A stretch of 64,000 nucleotides of DNA from Burkholderiales bacterium (GCA_016195825.1 JACPYV010000116.1:56306-120305); one strand, 5' to 3'; counted from the first letter of the stretch, positions 32,548-39,558 are shown. Notes: generated by a model not told the origin, from the sequence alone. Numbers and translations are program-made.

Positions 32548-32580
32548 AAAAAAGGGCGCCCGACCGAAGTCGGGCGCCCT
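32548..32580 (-). terminator. Rho-independent terminator after the slipin gene
   Basis: A perfect 12-bp stem with arms AGGGCGCCCGAC and GTCGGGCGCCCT around the tetraloop TTCG (minus-strand sense). On the minus strand it is followed by six or seven T (plus-strand A-run from 32548). It stands 23 bp past the slipin stop and separates that transcript from the sensor-kinase pair. Confidence 0.85.
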
Positions 32581-32602
32581 GGAGCGGTGCGTGGCCAGGC
32601 TG

Positions 32603-33739
32603 CTACCGCAGCTTCACCAGCCCGTTGAGCACCTGGTCCAGACCGCCGAACACGGAGATCTTGTCGATGCGCTCGGCCACGCGTTCCAGCGTCTCCAGCT
32701 CCTTCAGGCGCAGCGCGACGGGGTTGTCCTCCATCACCTTGGCCGTGTTGAGCAGGGAGCGCGTCGCCGCGGTTTCCTCGCGGCGACGGATCACGTTCGC
32801 CTCGGCGGCCTTGCCGGCCTCCACCACCTGGGCCAGGATGGTCTTCATCTCGCCCGGCAGCACGATGTCCTTCACACCCACGCCGTCCAGCTGCAGGCCG
32901 TAGCCCGCCAGCTTGGTGGCGACCTGGGCGGTCACGACCTCGTCGATGACCGACTTGTTCTCCAGCAACTCGTCCAGCGAGCGCGTGCCGACGGCGGCAC
33001 GCAGCCCGAACTGCAGCTCGCGGTAGAGGTGGTCGGCCGGCTTCGCCAGTTGTTCAAATGCGCGCAGCACGTCGGTGAAGCGCCAGGTGGCCGACAGGTT
33101 GAGCCGCAGCGCCACCTTGTCGCTGGTCAGGATCTCCTGGCCCGTCACCTCCAGCGCCTGCAGCCGCAGGTCCACCAGCTCCACCGACACGTTGCGGTTG
33201 AACCGCCAGAAGGCATAGGCCCCTGCCGTCAGCAGCCGCTCCACCTTGCCGTCCACGCGCAGCAGGCCGGCGCCGGTTTCCGGCACCTCGACCTGCAGCA
33301 CGCCAGCCAGGCCGGTCACCGCACGCGGCCGCAGTTGCGGCTGCGCCAGACGCGCGGCCACGGCCGCCGACAGCTCGACGGACGCACGCAGGTCGATCAC
33401 CTCGACCTGCACGTTCACCAGGCCGCGCCAGTACAGGCGCCGCGTGGCGGGCGGCAGCACTTCGACGAGCACACCGTTTTCCGAGCGCAGGCCGGCTTCG
33501 TGCTCACTCAGCTCGACGCGCAGGAACTCCGCCTCGACCACCGCGGGCTCCATGACCATCAGGTAGTCGGTCAACGGGTGCACGAAGGCCGGCTGATTGA
33601 TCGCGAACAGCTCGACCTTCAGCGCGTCCAGGCCGGCGAACAGCCAGTGCGTGCCCGGTTGCAGCACGCGCTCGAAATCGCCGTTGCGCAGCAGGATGCC
33701 GCGCTCGTTCTTCTTCACAGTCACACGCTTGATCGTCAT
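32603..33739 (-). CDS. Slipin (SPFH/band 7 family)
   Basis: A 378-residue SPFH protein. The N-terminal part is soluble-looking (KRVTVKKNERGILLRNGDFERVL) with no strong membrane span. The SPFH domain occupies about residues 160-340: RFNRNVSVELVDLRLQALEVTGQEILTSDKVALRLNLSATWR, YRELQFGLRAAVGTRSLDELLENK, and LDGVGVKDIVLPGEMKTIL. A charged coiled-coil-like tail follows. Slipins scaffold membrane microdomains, and in bacteria some lie beside RNA-repair (Rtc) genes. AAGGAG stands just before the ATG. Upstream on the same strand lie two tRNA-like elements and an HNH nuclease, and a terminator follows. No rtc gene is in view. Confidence 0.9.
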   Translation of the reverse strand: MTIKRVTVKKNERGILLRNGDFERVLQPGTHWLFAGLDALKVELFAINQPAFVHPLTDYLMVMEPAVVEAEFLRVELSEHEAGLRSENGVLVEVLPPATRRLYWRGLVNVQVEVIDLRASVELSAAVAARLAQPQLRPRAVTGLAGVLQVEVPETGAGLLRVDGKVERLLTAGAYAFWRFNRNVSVELVDLRLQALEVTGQEILTSDKVALRLNLSATWRFTDVLRAFEQLAKPADHLYRELQFGLRAAVGTRSLDELLENKSVIDEVVTAQVATKLAGYGLQLDGVGVKDIVLPGEMKTILAQVVEAGKAAEANVIRRREETAATRSLLNTAKVMEDNPVALRLKELETLERVAERIDKISVFGGLDQVLNGLVKLR

Positions 33740-33995
33740 GGTGTTCTCCTTGTGGTGACGCGTGTTGATGAGGGTGCCGTTACAGCAGCCCGTGCGGACG
33801 ACGGATGCCAGGGGCTGGCGCCGCGGTGCGCGTTGAAGGCCTCCTCCCTGGAAGCATTCGCGGCTGGTCGTGGCGGCAGCGTCCCGCTTGCCCGGCGCGC
33901 GAGCGCGGGCCGCTGATGCGCGGTCCGGCCAGGGCCGGGGCGCACGTTCGGCGGGGTGGTCTTGCGACCGGTTTTGGATTGGCGTTCAAGGCCAA
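33740..33995. other. Gap between tRNA-like element and slipin gene
   Basis: These 256 bp hold the slipin ribosome site at the left edge. They otherwise show GC-rich sequence with short self-complementary stretches such as GCGCGCGAGCGCG. I see no ORF with protein character and no clear promoter. It may be leader RNA between the tRNA-like element and slipin. Confidence 0.4.
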
Positions 33996-34068
33996 GCTTG
34001 GAGCGGGAGTCGAACCCGCGACAGACGAAATCAGATTTCGTTGCTCTACCCGACTGAGCTATCCAGTG
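33996..34068 (-). tRNA. tRNA-like gene B, CUG in the anticodon position, defective acceptor stem
   Basis: The minus strand folds as a near-complete cloverleaf. The D arm is GCTC-AGTCGGGTA-GAGC. The anticodon stem is perfect over 5 bp (ACGAA/TTCGT) with loop ATCTGAT, giving CUG (Gln codon CAG). The T arm is perfect (GCGGG-TTCGACT-CCCGC). Only four of seven acceptor pairs form (TGGA with TCCA); positions 1-3 are mismatched, and no 3' CCA is encoded. Loop positions 32 and 38 could also pair, shrinking the loop. It may be a decayed tRNA-Gln or a tRNA mimic. It is unlike standard bacterial tRNA-Gln in sequence. Confidence 0.55.
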
Positions 34069-34071
34069 GTC

Positions 34072-34119
34072 ATGAAATCGGGAATCGAACCCGAGCCTGA
34101 CGGCCCACCTTGGTTTCAT
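34072..34119 (-). ncRNA. T-arm/acceptor minihelix RNA element
   Basis: On the minus strand a 6-bp acceptor-like stem (ATGAAA with TTTCAT) encloses a 19-nt insert and a perfect T arm (TCGGG-TTCGATT-CCCGA) joined directly to the 3' acceptor strand, as in tRNA. The D and anticodon arms are absent; the insert could form a 3-bp GCC/GGC hairpin. It stands 3 nt upstream of tRNA-like gene B on the same strand. A further TTCG-loop hairpin lies at 34157-34180. This looks like a tRNA top-half mimic or a deleted tRNA. Confidence 0.45.
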
Positions 34120-34249
34120 TGCTATCCGCAGACTCCGGCAGCGGCGGCATACGCTGCTGCAACGGGCGAACCCGGCTGCAGCGCACCGGCGAGGCTGGTG
34201 AACCCCGACCTGTGAGCCAGTTGCGTTCCTCTGCAGATTCGTTGTCGCC

Positions 34250-34810
34250 TCAGCTGAGGCGAGATCCTCTCGGCAGGCGCGCGGCCAGCCAGTCGTGCAC
34301 GTCGGCGCGGATGTGCCGGCCCTTGAGGATGAAGTCCTCGAAGCGGCTGGGCACGAAGGGCGTGAACAGCAGCGGCATGCCGGCCTCGTCCGGCGTGCGG
34401 TCCGCCTTCAGCATGTTGCAGCTGCGGCAGGCTGCCACCGTGTTCATCCAGCTCAAGGCCCCACCGCGGCTGTCAGGCTGGATGTGGTCCACGGTCAGCG
34501 AACGCAGCTCGAACACCTCGCCGCAATAGGCGCAGGTGCAGCGGTCGCGCTTGATGACCTTGCCCTTGCTGAAGCTCGGCGTCAGGTCGAAGAGGTTGAT
34601 CCTCGACACGCCGCCCAGCGCCACGATGGGCGGCACCTCCAGCATGGACTGCCGGCCGGTGATGGTGTTGAAGCCGCCGCGCAGCACCGCCAGCGGCGCC
34701 TCGCCGGCCGACCAGACCACCGAATCGGTGGACACGTGGCCGGCGGCTTCCTCGATCGAGATCCAGGCCTGAGGGAGGCCGGTGATGTCCAACTGCAATA
34801 CGTCGTGCAT
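34250..34810 (-). CDS. HNH endonuclease family protein
   Basis: A 186-residue protein. The N-terminal third (LQLDITGLPQAWISIEEAAGH, then VVWSAGEAPLAVLRGG) is of unknown role. The HNH domain runs from about residue 95 to 145 with CAYCGEVFELRSLTVDHIQP, the central Asn in WMNTVAACRSC and a second CxxC, so both zinc pairs and the catalytic DH are intact. The C-terminus (PFVPSRFEDFILKGR) is also typical of stand-alone bacterial HNH proteins. It lies between tRNA-like elements, all on the same strand and upstream of slipin. The stop codon lies in a 14-bp palindrome (34247-34260). Confidence 0.85.
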   Translation of the reverse strand: MHDVLQLDITGLPQAWISIEEAAGHVSTDSVVWSAGEAPLAVLRGGFNTITGRQSMLEVPPIVALGGVSRINLFDLTPSFSKGKVIKRDRCTCAYCGEVFELRSLTVDHIQPDSRGGALSWMNTVAACRSCNMLKADRTPDEAGMPLLFTPFVPSRFEDFILKGRHIRADVHDWLAARLPRGSRLS

Positions 34811-34942
34811 GGTGGCCTCCTTTCAGTCTGGGTACGGTGGATGAAGCGCCCGTCGGGCGCTGCGATGAATGGCGTAGTGTGGTGCCTGGGGCCGCAATCT
34901 GCTCCTGCCCGACTGCGTTGCGCGGTGCCGGCACTGAAACGG

Positions 34943-35018
34943 TGGTCTGGGCAGCACGATTCGAACGTGCAACCCTCTTCGCGGAATCGGGTGCTCTGCC
35001 TGGTTGAGCTACGCCCTG
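34943..35018 (-). tRNA. tRNA-like gene A with aberrant anticodon arm and encoded CCA
   Basis: On the minus strand a 7-bp acceptor stem (CAGGGCG with TGCCCAG, one A-A mismatch) is closed by discriminator A and an encoded CCA (34943-34945). The D arm (GCTC/GAGC) and T arm (GCACG-TTCGAAT-CGTGC) are standard. The anticodon arm does not fold normally. Instead 19 nt form CCC, a tandem G-A/A-G pair, TTC, loop CGC, GAA, GA and GGG, an 8-step hairpin with a triloop. Read in the normal register the anticodon would be CCG, but the stem would have only two pairs. It looks like a tRNA mimic rather than a decoding tRNA. Confidence 0.55.
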
Positions 35019-35407
35019 GGGAGAAAGTGAGGTTGTCGGTGACGGGTTCCGACGCCGCCCAATCGTTGCGGCCGGTTTGCGCCCATCGAAGCGTGAGCTC
35101 GACAAGGGGCTTCAGGTTGAAGACGTGATCTGCCATCTCGGCTGTGTCCACACGCGACGCGACTGGCCTGCGCAAGCCAGTGATGCGTCGCTGCACGCGA
35201 CAGGCGGCCGCCCGAGCGCACATGCACACCGGGCCGGCCGATGCTTGTGCGTGGGCACACCCGAGATGGGGCAGGGCAGCCGAGTACGAGCCTCGGTGCC
35301 TGCCAGTTGTTGAGCGCCGTGCCGATGTGGTCGGCGCGCACTCGATGCGAGTTGTGAAAGAGCAAGCGCTGCGCGTGCGCAGCGGCGCCGAGGCAGCCCC
35401 GGCGGCG
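35019..35407. other. Gene-poor stretch upstream of the tRNA-like/HNH/slipin locus
   Basis: These 389 bp probably hold the promoter of the minus-strand tRNA-like/HNH/slipin run, because a terminator for the preceding gene stands at 35408-35446. I searched for a sigma-54 promoter (GG and GC 10 bp apart with TGGCAC) and found none convincing. An ORF starting with ATG at 35136 (MADHVFNLKPLVELTLRW) reads in protein-like fashion for about 45 codons but then runs through the tRNA-like gene. I do not call it. Confidence 0.45.
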
Positions 35408-35446
35408 AAAAAGCAAAAGGCCCGGTTCCTTGCGGAAACCGGGCCT
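35408..35446 (-). terminator. Rho-independent terminator (minus strand)
   Basis: The stem AGGCCCGGTTTCC / GGAACCGGGCCT (one bulged base) with loop GCAA is followed on the minus strand by TTTGCTTTTT. The tail matches that of the terminator at 22291. It stands 23 bp downstream of the small ORF at 35470-35649 and supports its transcription. Confidence 0.8.
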
Positions 35447-35469
35447 CAGAAGAGCATGGAAGGTCGGCG

Positions 35470-35649
35470 TCAGCCGGGTCCTTCACCCGATAGGTTGGTG
35501 TCATCACGTTCACGACCGCAGTCATGGGCATAGGCGACTGGGACATTCATGCCAGCCCACTGCCATCCCTGAACCTTCACCTGCAATGAGGCATCGAACC
35601 GGCGCAGGGCGCCGGTGAGGTCGATGACGTTGAAGGGTTTGCGGTTCAT
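35470..35649 (-). CDS. Small hypothetical protein (59 aa) with its own terminator
   Basis: A 59-codon ORF starting MNRKPFNVIDLTGALRRFDAS, with SLQVKVQGWQWAGMNVPV in the middle and a charged end. I do not recognise a family, but the alternation of hydrophobic and polar residues is protein-like. The intrinsic terminator directly behind it argues for an expressed gene. A longer upstream frame to 35778 lacks coding sense. It is divergent from the HTH-like gene at 35820, with 170 bp between them that include an inverted repeat. Confidence 0.5.
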   Translation of the reverse strand: MNRKPFNVIDLTGALRRFDASLQVKVQGWQWAGMNVPVAYAHDCGRERDDTNLSGEGPG

Positions 35650-35782
35650 GGTGGGGCGCGTAAGCGGCTCTGTCGCCGGTTGGGGTTGATCGGTAAAGCT
35701 CAACTGCTTTGAGCGAATCCGTGGATTGTGAAAACTGTTCACGCCGCGGTCAAGCGCCGCGCACCACCTAGAATGCATGTGA

Positions 35783-35799
35783 AGTGTTTTAACAACACT
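35783..35799. promoter_or_regulatory. Inverted repeat, probable operator of the downstream HTH-like gene
   Basis: Perfect 6-bp arms AGTGTT and AACACT surround TTAAC, in an AT-rich patch 20 bp before the GTG start at 35820. Size and symmetry are those of sites bound by small phage-type HTH repressors. The site could control both this gene and the divergent small ORF. Confidence 0.5.
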
Positions 35800-35819
35800 C
35801 CGCTCATCACCTGCCCACC

Positions 35820-36194
35820 GTGTCCAGCCCTGCCACCATCCGCCGGCTCAACGCCCTCGCGTTGTTCCAGACCTTCGCCGAAGAGCGCATCACCGCCGGC
35901 GACCCGCCCAAGGGCCTGGAAGCCGCGTGGGCGGCACGCATCGGCGTCAGCGGCGCGACGTGGTCCATGGCAAAGAGCGGCGCACGGCCCATCGGCGACA
36001 AGCTGGCGCGGCAGATCGAGCACCACTGCGACAAGGCTGCCGGCTGGATCGACGAGGCCCGCGAGCCGACGGGGCTGACCCCGGCGGAGCAGCAGTTCCT
36101 CGCGCTGGCGCTGAAGACCTACCGTGGTACCAACAGCGACGGGCGCAAGCAACTGCGCCAGCTGATGCGGGAGTTTGGCGAACGCAAGCCTTGA
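35820..36194 (+). CDS. Small HTH-like DNA-binding protein (hypothetical)
   Basis: A 124-residue protein from a GTG start. Residues 5-80 have the spacing of a helix-turn-helix region: TIRRLNALALFQTFAEERI, then GLEAAWAARIGVSGATWSMAKSGARPIGDKLARQIE, where GVSGATWSMAKSG would be the turn and recognition helix. The C-terminus (LTPAEQQFLALALKTYRG, RKQLRQLMREFGE) is helical. I do not recognise a named family; small phage-type repressors look similar. The inverted repeat at 35783 fits autoregulation. Its end is 15 bp from the convergent ketosynthase gene. Confidence 0.6.
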   Translation: MSSPATIRRLNALALFQTFAEERITAGDPPKGLEAAWAARIGVSGATWSMAKSGARPIGDKLARQIEHHCDKAAGWIDEAREPTGLTPAEQQFLALALKTYRGTNSDGRKQLRQLMREFGERKP

Positions 36195-36209
36195 GGCTGC
36201 GTCGGCGCG

Positions 36210-37426
36210 TCAGGGCAACGTGGCGATCAGCGCGACGTTGCTGCCACCGAAGGCAAAGGAGTTGGACATGGCTGTCCGGGCCTGCGTTGCGCGCGAGGTG
36301 CCGGTGACCAGGTCGACCTGCCCCGCCAGCGCACTGCTGCGCACATGGGCGCTGGCCGGCAGCGCGCCGCGGCGCAGGGCCTGCACGGTGGCCACCAGTT
36401 CCAGCGCGCCGCCGGCGCCGATCAGGTGACCGTGTAAGGCCTTGGTGGCCGACACGGGGACTGCGCCGGCACCGAACACGCGGCTGATGGACTCCGCCTC
36501 CACCGCGTCGCCCACCTCGGTGGCCGTGCCGTGGGCGTTGATGTAGCCGATGTCGGCCGGCGCCAGGCCTGCGTCGCGCAGCGCGGCCGTCATGGCGCGC
36601 ACCTGGCCGTCGGCGTCCGGCCGCGACAGGTGCACCGCGTCGACACTGTGGCCGTAGCCTGCCAGTACGGCCAGTGGCGTGGCGCCGCGAGCGCGGGCAT
36701 GGTCCTCGGTTTCGATGACCAGGGCCGCGGCACCTTCGCCCAGCACCAGGCCCTTGCGCGCGTCGTCGAAGGGGCGGCAGCTCTGCTCCGGGGCGTCGCT
36801 GTCCAATGGCGCCATCACGCCCATGGCCTGCCAGCCCAGCAGGCTGCCCGTGTTGAGCATGGCCTCGGAGCCGCCGACCAGGGCCAGGTCGGCGCGCCCG
36901 CAGCGAAGCAGCCACAGCGCCTCGCCGATGGCCTGGGCCGATGACGCGCAGGCGTTGGACACGGCCAGCTGGGCCGCGCGCAGCTGGTGGCGCATCGCCA
37001 GGTGGGAGCCTGCCGAGTTGGCCATCACGCGCACCACCGTGTAGGGGTGGACGCGCGGGGGCGTGGCCGTGAACATTTGCTGGTAGCTCTGCTCCAGCGA
37101 GTTGGAGCCACCCAGGCCCGTGCCCCAGGCGACGGCGGCGCGGTCCGGGTCGGAGCCGTGGCCGGCAGCCCGGCCTGGGCCCAGGCCTGGGCGGCGGCCT
37201 CCAGCGCCATCAGGCCGTGGCGGTCATGCAGGTTGCGCTGGGCCGGCGGCATGCCGGTGCCCAGTGCCACAGTCACCGGAGCCGCGGCATGGGGCTTGAG
37301 CGCCAGCTCGTCGCGCCCCGGCTGGGCTGCGACGCCCGAACGCCCAGTCTGCAGGGCGTCTGCCAGCGCGTCGGCGCCCAGGCCCAGTGCGCTGACAGCG
37401 CCCAGCCCGGTGACCCAGACCTGCAT
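36210..37426 (-). pseudogene. Beta-ketoacyl-ACP synthase (FabF/KAS II-like), apparent frameshift
   Basis: Two overlapping frames make one ketosynthase. The first (from 37426: VWVTGLGAVSALGLGADALA) leaves coding sense near 37155, after the codons for GLPATAP. The second resumes there with DRAAVAWGTGLGGSNSLEQS and runs to 36210. Adding one base near 37155 would give 405 residues, the normal KAS length. The catalytic triad is intact in the second part: Cys in SNACASS, His in INAHGTATEVGD, and His in KALHGHLIGAGGALE. So this is either a recent inactivating mutation or a sequencing error. The start overlaps the ACP stop as TGATG. Confidence 0.85.
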
Positions 37427-37683
37427 CAGGCGGCGACCGGCTGCGCCTTGGCCGTCAGCAGCTCGTCCACCAGCGTGGCCAGGCCGGCCAGCGTGGGCGT
37501 CTGCAGCGCGCGGTCATGCTCGATGTTGACGTGGAAGTGGTCCTCGACCGTGAACATGAAGTCCACCAGGCCGAGGGAGTCCAGGCCCAGTTCGGCGAAG
37601 GGCGTGTCGATCTTGTCGCTCAGCGCCTCGGCGCCGAGTTCGCGCTGGGCGATCGTGCACAGTTGTTCAAGCGTGTTGCTCAT
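37426..37683 (-). CDS. Acyl carrier protein
   Basis: An 85-residue acidic, helical protein with the phosphopantetheine site GLDSLGLVDF (Ser near residue 36), preceded by FAEL and followed by FTVEDHFHVNIE. The ATG at 37683 is used; a TTG one codon earlier is also in frame. It is not the housekeeping AcpP, whose site and flanks differ. It lies between the alpha/beta hydrolase, whose end overlaps its start by 17 bp, and the ketosynthase, whose start overlaps its stop. This suggests a small dedicated fatty-acyl or polyketide-like pathway. Confidence 0.92.
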   Translation of the reverse strand: MSNTLEQLCTIAQRELGAEALSDKIDTPFAELGLDSLGLVDFMFTVEDHFHVNIEHDRALQTPTLAGLATLVDELLTAKAQPVAA

Positions 37684-38542
37684 CAAGGGCTCCGGAAAAA
37701 GTGGGGGCGAGCGTGGCCAGCGGATGCCGGCGCAGCAGGAAGTCGCGCACCGTGCGGGCGACGGCGGCGCGTTCGTTGTCGAGGGTCAGCATGTGATAGC
37801 TGTCGTGGAACCAGTGCACCTCGGGCGCGTGGCCCAGCCGGTGTTGCAGCTCATGCACGCTGCGCGGCCCGGCGACGTCATCCTCAGTGGCGTGCAGCAC
37901 GACGGCCGGCGCGCCCTGGGTTGTGAGGCGGCCGCGCACATGGCGGATCAGCCTCGTGGCTTCGTACAGCGACGCCGCTGACAGTCGCGCGGCGCCGACG
38001 GCGGAGACATGGTGGGACGCCATGGCCTGCTCGACCCAGGCGCGCAGGCGCTCGTTCTTCAGGCCGAAGGGCGCCGTCTCCTTGAAGCTCATGCGCCGGC
38101 GCAGCCAGGGCAGGTAGGCCAGCGGCAGCAGGCGACGCCAGGGCGACACGTTCCAGCCGTCAAAGTGCAGCGTTGTGGAGATCAGCACCAGCGCCGCGGC
38201 CGGCCGGCGCGCGGCCAGGGCCAGCGCGAGCACAGCGCCCATGCACAGCCCGCCGACGGCGACGCGGCCGTGCGCGGCAGCCAGACGGTCGAAAGCCGCC
38301 TCGGCCTCGGCCAGCCAATGCTCGAAGGGGGGCACGGGCAGCTGCTCGCCGGTCGCGCTGCTGACGCCGTAGCCGGCCATGGCCGGGGTCTCGACGACGT
38401 AGCCCACCTCGCGCAGCGACTTCGCGACCGGCGCGAGCTCCAGGGGATTGGCACACAGGCCATGAAACAACAGCACCGCCGGGCGGCGCTCATCCATCAC
38501 TTGCATGTCCGCCAGTGTCGAAAGCTGGGCCGTCAAAGGCAT
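37667..38542 (-). CDS. Alpha/beta hydrolase with Cys nucleophile, esterase/thioesterase-like
   Basis: A 291-residue alpha/beta hydrolase resembling Est30-type carboxylesterases. The oxyanion motif LLFHGLCANPLEL is near residue 25, followed by MAGYGVS. The nucleophile elbow reads GGLCMGA (residues 97-103), so Cys100 replaces the usual Ser. The acid is probably in HATEDDVAGP and the His in DSYHMLTLDNE. Cys nucleophiles are known in this fold, for example in dienelactone hydrolase. The ATG at 38542 fits the domain start. It is the first gene of the hydrolase-ACP-ketosynthase run, so release or transfer of an acyl chain is a plausible task. Confidence 0.85.
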   Translation of the reverse strand: MPLTAQLSTLADMQVMDERRPAVLLFHGLCANPLELAPVAKSLREVGYVVETPAMAGYGVSSATGEQLPVPPFEHWLAEAEAAFDRLAAAHGRVAVGGLCMGAVLALALAARRPAAALVLISTTLHFDGWNVSPWRRLLPLAYLPWLRRRMSFKETAPFGLKNERLRAWVEQAMASHHVSAVGAARLSAASLYEATRLIRHVRGRLTTQGAPAVVLHATEDDVAGPRSVHELQHRLGHAPEVHWFHDSYHMLTLDNERAAVARTVRDFLLRRHPLATLAPTFSGALDEQHA

Positions 38543-38625
38543 GACCGCGGGCTTGCCACGAGCTGACGCTCTGTGACAGCCACGCGTCAGCGCATGGGGC
38601 GCTCTCGCGCCATACTGCAAACATT

Positions 38626-39294
38626 ATGCGCATCCTGCTCGTCGAAGACGACGAACAACTCGTCGAAACCACCGCCCGCGCGCTGCGTTCGCAGGGCTGG
38701 GTCGTGGACTGCACGGCCCGTGGAGAGCCCGTGCCGCGTTCGCTGCGCGAGGACGCCTACGATCTGCTCATCCTGGACATCGGTCTGGCCGGCATCGACG
38801 GCTTCGAGACGCTGCGCCGCGTGCGCGCCGAGAGCCTGGCCGTGCCGGTGCTGATCCTGACCGCGCGCGACGCCGTCGAGGACCGGGTGCGCGGCCTGGA
38901 TGGCGGCGCCGACGACTACCTCGTCAAGCCTTTTGCGCTGACCGAGCTGGTGGCCCGTGCCCGCGCGCTGGTGCGGCGCAGCCAGGCGCGCACCAGCAAC
39001 CAGCTGCAGCTGGCGCGCCTGCGAATCGACCAGGAGGCGCGCCGCGCCTACATCGACGAGGAGCCGCTGGCGCTGTCCGCCCGCGAGTGGGATGTGCTGG
39101 GTTTCCTGATGGCGCGTGCCGGCAAGGTGGTGCCCAAGGAGCACATCGCGCTGGCCAGCAATGCTTGGGACCAGGGCGTTAGCGACAACGCCATCGAGGT
39201 CTGCCTATCGCGCCTGCGCGCCAAGATCGAGCCCGGCGGTGTGCAACTGCGCACGGTGCGCGGCCTGGGCTACCTGCTTGAGGAAATCGGCTGA
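38626..39294 (+). CDS. OmpR-family response regulator (QseB/PmrA type)
   Basis: A 222-residue protein. The receiver domain (1-115) has the acidic pair in LLVEDDEQL, the phospho-Asp in LLILDIGLAGIDG near residue 51, the Thr in ILTARD, and Lys in YLVKPFAL near 101. The C-terminal winged helix (125-220) has LALSAREWDVLGFLMARAGKVV and SDNAIEVCLSRLRAKIEPGG. It is divergent from the hydrolase gene by 83 bp. Its kinase is encoded downstream, but separated by 264 bp that contain a long hairpin instead of the usual overlap. Confidence 0.93.
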   Translation: MRILLVEDDEQLVETTARALRSQGWVVDCTARGEPVPRSLREDAYDLLILDIGLAGIDGFETLRRVRAESLAVPVLILTARDAVEDRVRGLDGGADDYLVKPFALTELVARARALVRRSQARTSNQLQLARLRIDQEARRAYIDEEPLALSAREWDVLGFLMARAGKVVPKEHIALASNAWDQGVSDNAIEVCLSRLRAKIEPGGVQLRTVRGLGYLLEEIG

Positions 39295-39429
39295 CATGGA
39301 GCCCCTCGCCCAGTCCCGCCGCGCTGAACGCCGGCGTGTCTGGCCGGCGCCCCACGGGGACGGCGATGGTCGTGGCATCGAGCCGCGAGAACATCGCCAG
39401 TGCGGGCTGGCTTGGGAACTGGGGTCGGA

Positions 39430-39457
39430 CACAAACAGTCCCTGCGGACTGTTTGTG
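39430..39457. repeat. Long hairpin, possible dispersed palindromic repeat
   Basis: Perfect 12-bp arms CACAAACAGTCC and GGACTGTTTGTG flank CTGC. The element lies inside a 264-bp insert (39295-39558) between a response regulator and its kinase, genes that normally touch. No transposase or good ORF is present; a frame from 39297 to 39556 has no protein character. It looks like a mobile palindromic repeat or an intercistronic regulatory hairpin. Followed by GCCC and no T-run, it is a poor terminator. Confidence 0.6.
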
Positions 39458-39558
39458 CCCACTGAAGGCCGTGAGCGTCAGGCCCATGGCAGGCCCGGCG
39501 TTCGGCCCGTGAGGGCCCGCCGTCTCGCGTACTGCAGTCGCGGCGCAGGCGCCTGACC

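Noticed and set aside
31000..33916. Long + strand frames opposite the kinase, sensor and slipin genes
   Set aside because: They mirror the minus-strand genes and carry no protein motifs.
34582..35136. Minus-strand ORF starting MADHVFNLKPLVELTLRW
   Set aside because: The first 45 codons look protein-like, but the frame runs through tRNA-like gene A and into the HNH gene in the wrong frame, with no stop that fits a gene. Kept only as a remark.
35019..35407. Sigma-54 promoter expected by analogy with Rtc operons
   Set aside because: I looked for TGGCAC-N5-TTGC on the minus strand; the nearest match (CGGCACGGCGCTCAAC) lacks the -12 GC.
39297..39556. ORF between response regulator and kinase
   Set aside because: No protein character, contains the hairpin, and is best seen as inserted non-coding sequence.
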